A stretch of DNA of 64,000 nt, taken from contig CM042544.1 in NCBI GenBank assembly GCA_023630585.1, forward strand, positions 13,763,256 to 13,827,255. The letters run 5' to 3'. This document shows positions 12,801 through 24,729 of this stretch, one piece after another. The DNA is from Cranoglanis bouderius (lineage: Eukaryota > Chordata > Actinopteri > Siluriformes > Cranoglanididae). How positions within the stretch are numbered: position 1 is the stretch's first letter; every line of letters begins with the position of its first letter. A program made the translations under genes and the position numbers. The notes below the pieces were generated by a model. That model made no database searches. It was given only the letters and a program-made list of their open reading frames with translations, and was not told the origin of the DNA.

Positions 12801-15800
12801 CAGGCCAATGGAACGTGATCTGATCTCCCCAACGTCAATTGGGGAGAATTCTCCGATAGCTCTGGAGACCCTCCGCCGACTCCGTCCTTCGAAGCGTTCC
12901 AAGAAGTGTGTCAGAGAGTCTAAAAAGCAAGAGCGAGTTTCCTCTTGTGTTCTTAGGATTTTAACACTTTCTGGGCTAGTCCAGCCCAGAATGCTATCTC
13001 CAATCAACATTGTCTTTGGGCGGGGTGTTAGCCAGATTCTCCACCTATTATGCTAATCAGCCCATTGTCCCTGCAGATGAGTGGTTCCACACTTTTCAAC
13101 GATGTGTGGGTTAAACTTTGTCCTGAAATATTGCATGTACATACCAGAATAATCTACACAAATTTCCTTACTCTTATGATTTAGGAAATCATTCAGTGAA
13201 CACATACATACCAAACAAGACATGTTTGTCTATACTTAAAGTACATTACTAATATTAAAACACAATGATCCTCCTAGGGTTACTATACTCATACATGCTA
13301 AATGGAACACGTGAAGAAAATAGAACAACACATGGTAGAAAATAGGTGATTGCAGTTATTCAAAGATGTATTAATTTCCACAGTTATTGCTTCTGGTAGG
13401 CGCTGATTAATCTGATTGTGGAATGTGTGAACTCTTGTGTAGACTTTTCCTGAGGGAGCAAAAGGTCTCATTTCAAGGGGAAACCCCCTCTCTTTCTCCC
13501 AGAATTTATTGGCCTTAATGGTGAGGATCTTTGGACTTATCTGCTGAGTAAGCAATCTGGTCTGGCCCAAAGGCCTAAATCACTGCATTTGAGAGCAGTT
13601 TCTGTGGTCGAGAGGGTTCAGCCCTGGGTCAGGGATGCAGAATTGCTTGAGAAAAGGCAGATGCACAAGCTGGATTTAAGTGGCTCCTCAGTGTCTGGGT
13701 GTAGATTCCTTGTTTTATGGCTAACTGAGTGGAGTTGCTTAATAACATTTTGGTCCAGAGTTTCTTTTGGGTTCTCTGGCTGAGAAGGTCCATTGTTTTA
13801 TTTCGTCTGGTTTTAATTTTGTGAATTATATGATGCTGCTTGTGCTGAGGTACTACAATGTTATAATGATGGTGGCTTGATTCTGTTGAGACATGTACGA
13901 TTCTGTGTGCATGTACGTCTAGACACCTGTCTGTGTATATACTTAATATTTGTAAATGCCTAACATGCATTTTTTAATTAGGGGTTTTCTTTTTTTTTCT
14001 TTTTTTTTGGTGGGGGGGAGTGGGAATAATATTTTTCACTATTTTCTTGTACCTGTATCCTGTTGTTATTGTTAAAGTTTAATAAACAGATTAAGCTAAA
14101 ATCCCAAACTACACCTCCGCGTCAATGGTACCTTCACACATATGCAAGTCACCCATGCTGTGGGCACTGATGCACCTTTCGCTTATAACAGTCTGGTTGG
14201 TCTTTTTTCATCTTTGGCACGGAGAACTCAACGTCCGTTTTTCCCGAAAACAAGCTGAAAAGTGAACTCACCACAGCACACATTTCCACTGCCTTTCAGT
14301 CCATCTGAGATGAGCTCGGGCCCAGAGAACTTGCCGGCGTTTCTGCATAGAGTTGATGTGTGGCTTCTGCCTTGTGTAATAGAGTTTCAGGTTGCATTTC
14401 TGGATGCAATGGCAGACTGTGTTAAGTGACAACGGTTTTCCAAAGTACTCCAGAGCCCATGTGGTTATATTTATCACAGTAGCCTGACGATTTCTCAGGC
14501 AATATTTTGCCTTATTTTACTCTGTCCCAACTTTTTTTTGAGTGTGTTGAAGGCATCAAATTCTAAATTTGTTTATATTTACAAAATACAATTAAGTTGG
14601 TCAGTGAAAATATTGAATATCTTTTCTTTGTACTTTTGTCAGTTATTTAAAGTTTCATCTGACAAATCACAGATTTTTGTTTTTATTTCATTTTAGAAAA
14701 AAATCCCAACTTTTATGGAAATGGGGTTGTATAATTTATGTATGTTTTTTGTTGTTGTTCAAGATGCTTAATTTTGCCCATATTGATGTCTTGTGGGACA
14801 AATGTGATTCTTCCTGACACTAAATCCATAACCTTACATCTCACACACAGAATGTGAATGTTTTGGATAATGGTGTGGTGATACATTAATTTACAATACA
14901 ATAAAACAGAACATTATTTTACAGTACAACTTATTTGATTTTTGAGCACCTTTCAGGACACTAGCTTTACAATGCCAAAAAAAAAAAAAAAAAAGCAAGT
15001 AGAATCATAGCAACAGCAGGTGAAGAGAAAGGGGCATCAGACAGAATCTTAAACAGATGAGATTTCAGGTGAGATTTAAATAAATCAGTGGAGTCCGGTT
15101 GAACAATATGGAGGGAAGTAAAGATCTGTAAAGAGAGGAGCAGAAGTTAGCGGAAATTTTCATTGGATTGGTGAGGAGAATGCGTATTAAGTGGCTTGTG
15201 TAAATTGTTAATGGTAGAGATAAAAGATCTCATGTTGCCTTCTCAAGAACGCATAATAGATGCATAAGGTTTTAGCAGTGTCAAGGGAATTCTTGTAATG
15301 TAGTAAGGGCTCAGAGTAAATCTGTTTATGTATTACAAGACCAGGCTTAGTAGAAGGGTGGCGAGACTCAGAAGTGGTATCATGGTGCAGTGTTAACGAA
15401 AGGCACCATTCAAGGTTTCAGCAGGGCTAGAGTGTTCAGCATAGGGGACTGGGAGTTTATTGTAATGCTCAACCGAGTCAGCAGGAGAGGCATGAGGGAT
15501 TTCCTAAAATGAGTGATTACCTCTATATATTGGCATTGCAAAACCACCATTTTATTTTACTTGGTTGAATTATAACGGCCATCTTTTTGTCATGGCACAC
15601 AACAAATTTTGGTTATACAGCTGTTTACAGAAACCTCAATATCTCGGCTCAAGGTGGCTCTACCTCCTTGGAACAAAAAACGGTCTCTAGAGTGCATTAC
15701 AAGGTACATAAACATATATAAACCATATATAACCAAAATTTGTTGTGTGCCATGACCAGGGCTCGATTTGAGAGGGGATGCAGGGGGATGGCATCCCCCT

Positions 15801-18300
15801 TGTTGAAAAAAATGACAAAAAAGGCATCCCCTCTGTAAAACCACCATCCTCCTTTACCATACCCTTTAGGTTATTAATGTTGTTTATTATGTAAAACCTA
15901 TCATACAAATGAAATACTAAAATTCTCTACGTATGATAATTTACGAACTATAAATAACGGCGATTAGCCAATCAGAACTCAATATTGTAATTAGCTGCGC
16001 ACAAGCTCACGCCTCACGCTGTTCAAAATGGCCGGGGGTGGGGGTGGAGATGTGTTCGTCTTTACCGTCCACTGTTAGAGCTTTGGAGCGCTGAAAAGCG
16101 TGGAGCTCAAAAATGGTCATTTTAATCTCATATATTAAAGCAATAAGCCTGAAGATGCCGTGGTTTATAGTGTATTTAGAACAGGTAGCCTAGTTAGGCT
16201 CAACGCGGAGCGGAAAACCCCCTGTTGTTCTAACTGTAAACCACGGCTTCATGGGGCTTATTGCTTTTAAAGAACGGTTATTCCATAAAAATATTTATTT
16301 TAATATTTATTTTATTGATAAAATAAACGCACAGCAACAAAAATGTAATGATATTGATGCATCGTAGTTCATCTTCGGGTGACCTGAGATCGAGACCCGA
16401 CTCGGGGGGCCTTTTCTGATCCTATACAGGTGCATCTCAATAAATTAGAATGTCATGGAAAAGTTTGTTTATTTCAGTAATTCAACTCAAATTGTGAAAC
16501 TCGTGTATTAAATAAATTCAATGCCACAGACTGAAGTAGTTTAAGTCTTTGGTTCTTTTAATTGTGATGATTTTGGCTCACATTTAACAAAAACCCACCA
16601 ATTCACTATCTCAACAAATTAGAATATGGTGACATGCCAATCAGCTAATCAACTCAAAACACCTGCAAAGGTTTCCTGAGCCTTCAAAATGGTCTCTCAG
16701 TTTGGTTCAGTAGGTAAGCCACAAACATTCATTGCCAAAGAAGCTGGCTGTTCACAGAGTGCTGTATCCAAGCATGTTAACAGAAAGTTGAGTGGAAGGA
16801 AAAAGTGTGGAAGAAAAAGATGCACAACCAACCGAGAGACCCGCAGCCTTATGAGGATTGTCAAGCAAAATCGATTCAAGAATTTGAGTGAACTTCACAA
16901 GGAATGGACTGAGGCTTGGGTCAAGGCATCAAGAGCCACCACACACAGACATGTCAAGGAATTTGGCTACAGTTGTCGTATTCCTCTTGTTAAGCCACTC
17001 CTGAACCACAGACAACGTCAGAGGCGTCTTACCTGGGCTAAGGAGAAGAAGAACTGGACTGTTGCCCAGTGGTCCAAAGTCCTCTTTTCAGATGAGAGCA
17101 AGTTTTGTATTTCATTTGGAAACCAAGGTCCTAGAGTCTGGAGGAAGGGTGGAGAAGCTCATAGCCCAAGTTGCTTGAAGTTCAGTGTTCAGGTTCCACA
17201 GTCTGTGATGATTTGGGGTGCAATGTCATCTGCTGGTGTTGGTCCACTGTGTTTTTTGAAAACCAAAGTCACTGCACCCGTTTACCAAGAAATTTTGGAG
17301 CACTTCATGCTTCCTTCTGCTGACCAGCTTTTTGAAGATGCTGATTTCATTTTCCAGCAGGATTTGGCACCTGCCCACACTGCCAAAAGCACCAAAAGTT
17401 GGTTAAATGACCATGGTGTTGGTGTGCTTGACTGGCCAGCAAACTCACAAGACCTGAACCCCATAGAGAATCTATGGGGTATTGTCAAGAGGAAAATGAG
17501 AAACAAGAGACCAAAAAATGCAGATGAGCTGAAGGCCACTGTCAAAGAAACCTGGGCTTCCATACCACCTCAGCAGTGCCACAAACTGATCACCTCCATG
17601 CCACGCCGAATTGAGGCAGTAATTAAAGCAAAAGAGCCCCTACCAAGTATTGAGTACATGTACAGTAAATGAACATACTTTCCAGAAGGCCAACAATTCA
17701 CTAAAAATGTTTTTTTTATTGGTCTTATGAAGTATTCTAATTTGTTGAGATAGTAAATTGGTGGGTTTTTGTTAAACATGAGCCAAAATCATCACAATTA
17801 AAAGAACCAAAGACTTAAACTACTTCAGTCTGTGTGCATTGAATTTATTTAATACACGAGTTTCATAATTTGAGTTGAATTACTGAAATAAATGAACTTT
17901 TCCACGACATTCTAATTTATTGAGATGCACCTGTATATATATATTATAGTTTTTACAACACACAATTCATGAATCAGTTCACGATTTTCACACAACTCTA
18001 AACAATCTAAGAACTACACAACAACTTGTACAAACCTCAAACTGTCATGTCAAAATCAAATATTTTAGTCAAAATCATATTCTCTTTTGTCAGAATCAAC
18101 CTTTGGCCTCAGATGACACAAAACCTACAGACTACTTCACTGCCTAGAGAACACTAGTGAGATCAATTCAAAAACCTCTTATTGGGAATCAGGAATTATT
18201 TACAGGCCAATATCTTACAGTATACAACAATGTAAAACTGCAGAAAGTTCAGTATATAAACCATTACACCTATGGAAAGTCATCCTAATGATAAAAACAA

Positions 18301-18357
<57 letters not shown>

Positions 18358-21300
18358 TGGTGCGTAGACATACAATACTACAGTCATATAAATTATTTCA
18401 TGAATAATGGATATGTAGATTTTTATTCTACTCTATAATCCTCCCCAGATGAAAGCCAAGATTGTTTTGACTATTGCATGTTTAAATGCATGTGTTTTGT
18501 TTTGATGGCTCCAAGTTAATTTAATAAAGCTTATATTTTGTTAGATAAAAATGTGCTTAAAAATTAGACAATTTTGCAATCATTATGTAAGGTTAGCTAC
18601 AGGACCCCCTGCCCCACCAAAGAAATACTTGACTACACCATTGATTTTTTTTTTTTTTTTTTTTTTTTTAAATTCGACCACTGGCCGTGACACAAAGATT
18701 GCTGTTGTGGTTAAATCAAGTAAAACAAAATAAAAAACATTTTAAAATTGTGGTTTTGTAATGACAATACATAGCGGTAATAAAAATTTAAAATGGTCAA
18801 GCAACCAACTTTACAATTATTGGCATGTATGTAGTTAACTAAATCCTGTTTTAGGGGGTTGCAAAAAGAAATAGACAATATTTTGGAGTTTAGTCAGAGC
18901 CCTATTAGCATCATGCAATCGCATGCTAAAATGATGATATACTTCAATATGGCTTCAGTACAGCTCTTAGTTTGGGTTGTTCCAGCTCTTCCAAAAAAAA
19001 GTCTCCATTTTTAAAATCAGCAGATATTTTTGTAGTATTTTGTATTTTGCAGTGTTTATTGACAATGTGAAATGACTGCATTGCTACAGGTTACCCTCCA
19101 CCCATCCTAAAGGACTCCATGTTGAACAGGTAAAGTGTTCAGATGCCCTTATGGAAAGATTTATTCTGGCACATTTAATGTTAAATGATTGGTTGTATTT
19201 GAATATACTGTACATAGTGTTTTTTCAAGGGTAAATTGCTGAGTAGGTTTTGTCATTTGAGCAACAATGTGACGTGTGGAACCCCCCTCCCCAGCTCTTT
19301 CTCCAAACCAGATGAGATGACGGTGGGAAACCCCATCTCTCTTTTTGCTTCCCTTCTTTCTTCGCTCCCTCAAATCTCGAAGCCCAATGAAACAGAATGG
19401 GCTTTGGTACTACACAAATTAATACAACACCACTCATATAGTTATATATTCTTATATGAGTTAATTTAATGTACTCGAAAGAGCCTTAATTGTTCTCATG
19501 CTCTTTGTTTAATGTGCTGCTTTAAGAACATCACAGAGAAAATGTGCAACAGTTCGAATCTGCCACAAATGATCGACCACGTGTGGAACACCACGGTTAG
19601 TGCTTTGTGTGTATAATCACAAAACTAATAATGTCTTTTCTGTAAATTTTTCAACTTATAAAACTCCAATATATGTTGAGCTTGTGAAATTCTCTTTATC
19701 CTTTCTGTCCCCTCTCCCTCTATGTCTCCCGATCTCCCTGTCTTCAGGAGAAGACACACTGTTTCATGCGAGCATTCTTGGCTCCTCTCTCCTGGATGGC
19801 CATCGTACAGAATGCTACACAGTTTGACCCAGAGCAGCTCAAAAAGATGCTGTGGGTGGCTAAACCTTTCCTAGAGATGTCACCTTCTTCTCTAATGCTG
19901 CCTCCAACACTGCAGGGCTCTCAGCTCCCCAAAATGTGAGTGAGGGAATTACATAGGTAGCTAGAGAAATATGAAGTAAAGGGAAATAAGAATAAATCTT
20001 TGTCTTTAATTCATTCCATTATTTGTTTTTGTTTTCTTCAGGATGCAGACATTCAATGAGGTCTTCGTCTCCCTTTCAGAAGGACAAAGGAATGATATCA
20101 GGCAATGGATGAAAGAGAGAGTCACAGAAAATGATCCCAGTTGTGCACCAAATCATAGCCTTTCTGGTGTTCCCAGTCCGCCAATACCAGTACAACATGC
20201 CATGCGTAAGTCCTCTCAAACCTAGATGTTGCTATAAAGGTTAAGAAGTTACATGTACACTATACACTGATCAGCCATAACATTAAAACCACTGACAGGT
20301 GAAGTGAATAGCATTAATTATCCTGTTACAATGGCACCTGTCAAGGGGTGGGATATATTAGGCAGAGAATGAATAGTCAGTTCTCGAAGTTGATGTGTTG
20401 GAAGCAGGAAAAATGGGCAAGTGTAAGGATCTGAGCGACTTTGACAATAACCAAATTGTTATGGCTAGATGACTGGGTCAGAGTATCTCCAAAACGGCAG
20501 GTCTTGTGGGGTGTTCCCGGTATGCAGCGGTTGGTACCTACAAAAAGTGGTCCAAGGAAGGAAAACTGGTGAACCAGCGACAGGGTCATTGATGTATGTG
20601 GGGAGCGAAGACTAGCCCGTCTGGTCCAATCCCACAGAAGAGCTACTGTAACACAAATTGCTGAAAAAGTTAATGCTGGCTATGATAGAAAGGTGTCGGA
20701 ACACACAGAGATGTCACCACGATGCACTATGGGAAGAAGGCAAGCTGGTGGAGGCAGTGTGATGCTCTGGGCAATGTTCTGCTGGGAAACCCTGGGTCCT
20801 GGCATTCATGTGAATGTTACTTTGACACATACCACCTACCTAAACATTGTTGCAGACCAAGTACACCCCTTCATGGCAACGGTATTTCCTAATGGCAGTG
20901 GCCTCTTTCAGCAGGATAATGCGCCCGGTCACACTGCAAAAAATTGTTCAGGAATGTTTCATGGAACATGGAATAAAGTGTTCAAGACTTTGACTTGGCC
21001 TCCAAATTCCCCAGATCTCAATCCAATCAAGCATCTGTGAGATGTGCTGGACAAACAAGTCCGATCCATGGAGGCCCCATCTTGCAACTTACAGAACTTA
21101 TAGAATGCTGCTAACGTCTTGGTGCCAGATACCACAGCACACCTTCAGAGGTCTTGTGGAGTCCATGTCTCAATGAGTCAGAGCTGAAACTCAAGTAAAT
21201 CTGATAATATATTATTAGTTGTCTATTGTTGTCAACTGTAGCCTAAATAACAGTTTCTTGATTTGGGAAAGACACTGAACCAGAGAAACCATGTGGAGGA

Positions 21301-24300
21301 GAGAAAGGAGATGAAAGAAAGATGAGGGAGCCAGATGAGGAGGAGGGAACGGATAAATAAAAATAGGAAGCTGTAATTATGTAATCCAGTTAATTTGCAT
21401 GTGTGATGAGTAAAAGCAAGACACTGCTTGTCATGTCCTGTCTGTGTGTAACTACAGCAACACCAATGAATGCAACATTTCTCTGTGTCTCTTCAGTTAA
21501 TTCTTCTAATTCTTCAATTTCTGGCTGTCAACCCAAAACGCCTTGGCTGAAGGCTGAGGTGCTGAGGATGATGGGACGTTTCATTTCGCGACTGCCTGAA
21601 GCAGATCTGAGGGGCATACCTCCAGAAGAGGTCAGTATTTTGGACCGTTCTTCCTTATTTACTCCCTTGGGAGCATGCTCTAAAGCAGACAGATTTAGCA
21701 GGCTGGTTTGAGCACTTGGAAGTCCAGAAGAAAAATAAAAGCTATTCCTAAACTAATATGATTCTGTGAAAAGTTCAAGTGCAAATCATTCTTCATTAAT
21801 ATAAAAATGTCAGCTTGTTTTTTTTTTTATTCACCAAAAGCAATAACAGTGAAAATGGCTAATGCACTAATTTATTGAGGAATGTACAAATGTTGGGGAA
21901 ATCCATCAGTTATTATTTGGAATATGTAAAGTGTCAAAACAATGACGTCAACGTTGTGTGAATGGAATATTCTCATATATTTCGGTTTCACACAAGGATT
22001 AAAATCTAACATGAATACTGTCTCTCTATGTTTCTGTCTCTTTCTCTTAGTTGTGTAAGTTCTTCCAGTCTCCAGAGTTCCCATTTTCATTCAATAATGT
22101 CAGCGGGATGCAGACTGTGATTGCTCAGACACTAATGCAACGACTCAAGCAAGAGTGTTTCAATGTCACACAGAACTTCCCCAACCAAATGGACAGGTGT
22201 GTCATATCTGGAGGTTTCATACCATGGTTTTATATGATTTTATCATAGGTCATATGTTAAGGCTCCTTCTATTTACATGATAACAGAAATTTGTGATTAT
22301 ACTGTGATCAGACATAAAAGGCTTTAACATCTCATCTCATCTCTGCTTGCTTGTACAGGCTTGGATATCTCGTGTGTTTCTATGATGATCCCCAGTCACT
22401 GAATGTTACACTAATTAAAAAGCTGCTCCACCAGCTAGGGGGTTGTGAACCCAGTGGGATTGATTGGGTCAGTAAAAGTTCTTTTTAAAAAAAGCTTTTT
22501 ATTTATTCCTGCTTCTTTATAGACACAAGTTTACAGATATTACTATTTAAATATTCAGAAACATTTTCTATATGCATTCACACAGTATACATGTATCTGC
22601 TTCACACTACTTACACACCATACTGTTATTCACTTACTAGAACATTTTGGTTAAATCAGAATTTTTATTTAAAATGACTCCATTAAAATAACCAAAAGCA
22701 GAGAGCGTCCATACTTTAAGCCGAGTTAAACCTCACAGTCATCTCTTCTCTTTTTTAGACCTCCCCTTTAATTCCACCCCTTTTGTATTTCCTCATCTTT
22801 CCTATCCTGTTCCATTTCCATTTCTCTTCTCCCTGTTGTCACTCACTCGCCCTCTGTCTATCTCTCAGTTGAGGAAGCAGTTGGTGAGGAAGCTGATGTC
22901 AGATGGCGAGCCTCCCACTTCTGAGATGCTGCATTCTCTGGGCTCCGGGATGTCGGTTCTCTCTCCTTCCATACTGTCCAGTTTCAGCAGAGACACTCTG
23001 AATAGCACTATGTTCAGCCTGAGTCAAACAGAATGGAAGCCAGCTCAGGCCAAAATCTTGGCCCAGAAATTATTGGAGAAGGCTAAGGTTCGGACCACAT
23101 ATTAGACAGTTACTTTTCCTGCTATTAGCTTGTCTTGTCCTTGTGACATTTTTGCTGCCAGGTTAACAAAATTCTCCATCCTTTCTCATTCCTCTCTCTT
23201 TGGTAGAACATCAGTGGTGAGAAATTGTTGTCCCTGGGTTCAATGGTGAGAGGTGTAGACAGTGACCTGCTCAAGAGTGTCAGGGCACAGGGCCTGCTGG
23301 GAAGCGAGGGCCTGAAAAATATAAGTGAGAAGTTGTCTTCTTTACAGAAAAAGGCTCTTCTTGTGGGGGTAAGGATACAAGAAGTTATATATTCATTATG
23401 GAAAATATATAAAAATAAAGCATGGAGAAGGAAGGGCAGGAAAGTTCGATTCTACACCTCCATTTCACTCTCTATTTAGATGCGTGCTGATGTGAATGCA
23501 AGTTATTTGGTGAAGGAAGTTCCAGATGCTCTTATCGCCTCTCTCTCTCTCTCCATCCTTGACAAAGCAAACCTTAATTCTCTGGATCAGCTGGAGGGCC
23601 GTAGCTGGTCCAGCACACAGGTAAACACACAAATTCGTTTTGCCTGTGATGACCTTCTATTCACAGATATTCTTATCTTTGTAGGTACATTTGGTACACA
23701 CTATACTTAACCCTCCTCTAACAAGGACATTTTTATTGGTTCATGTTGTTAAAAAAAAATGAAAAAAATTTAAATCACCTTTTTATGGGGAACATGTTTC
23801 TCTTTTCATTTAGTCTCCCCAAAAATAATTACTGTGTTTTCATCCTTCTTCCTGGGCTTTATTTCTTTCTCCATAGTCTGTTTACCTTTTGAAGAAGATT
23901 GTAGGTAATGGGCTCAAACCTGGAGAGATAAGGTGAGCCAGTCGATAATTCAAAACCAAAAGATGAAATATAATATAACTGGTTAAGAACTTGTTGCATG
24001 TGAACAAAAAGTGTGTTAATTCCCGTAGAAAATCTAACGTCACAGTTTCTTAACAGAAAGCTGGGCCAGGCTGTTCAGGGCGTGACTTGCAACATGATTG
24101 ATGGCATTACTCAGACTGATAGCTTGGAAGCAGCTCAAATACTTGCCAAGTCTTTTAACTTGCTCTCTAGGACACAGGTAAGGAGTCCTTCATTTATTAC
24201 AATTACAAAGCTCTTGTTTTCCCCCCACAGTGACCTGATTCTGCCCATCACTTCCCCCAGGTGCGCTGTATGGCTAGCAAACTGTTCCAGACTCTGGAGA

Positions 24301-24660
24301 AGCAAAGGCCTGGATATTTCAGAAACATCAGCAAATCGGAGCTCCAGGCCATTCCAGCTCTGCTGCTTATCCACCTACCGTATTATTTCTACAGATATAC
24401 TACAACAATACAAATACTATGCTTATGTAATACTACAAATAAAAATACACACACGCCTAGACACATTTTAACCCCTAATACATTAAACACTGTTCAGGGT
24501 ACAGGTGATTCAGGGTCTCCCAGCCTCCATGTGTCCTTATTTCTTGGAGAAGATAAGTCAAGCCAACCTCTCAACCCTACCAAACAGTGCACCATCACGC
24601 CGGGAACTTAGAAACAAAGCCCTCAGCTGCCTGGTACGTACACGTACACGTACACGTACA

Positions 24661-24729
<69 letters not shown>

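Larger units (their letters stand above)
10601..14731 (-). mobile_element. Tc1-like transposon with about 200-bp inverted repeats, split by an L1 insertion
   Basis: Both ends carry TACAACCCCATTTCCATAAA in inverted orientation, with inverted repeats running 10601-10803 and 14533-14731. Minus-strand transposase remnants read LFQQDNARPHSAHATTAWLR and VLDWPASSPYLSP at 10942-11148; another part lies at 14268-14477. The DLNP(I/P)E-type motif is destroyed (SPYLSPM). A 2.9-kb LINE at 11169-14095 separates the halves. It sits in otoa intron 3 and is inactive. Confidence 0.9.

Noticed and set aside
13298..13570. Retroviral coding fragment
   Set aside because: The translated frame has no recognisable retroviral motif; kept only as unclassified sequence.
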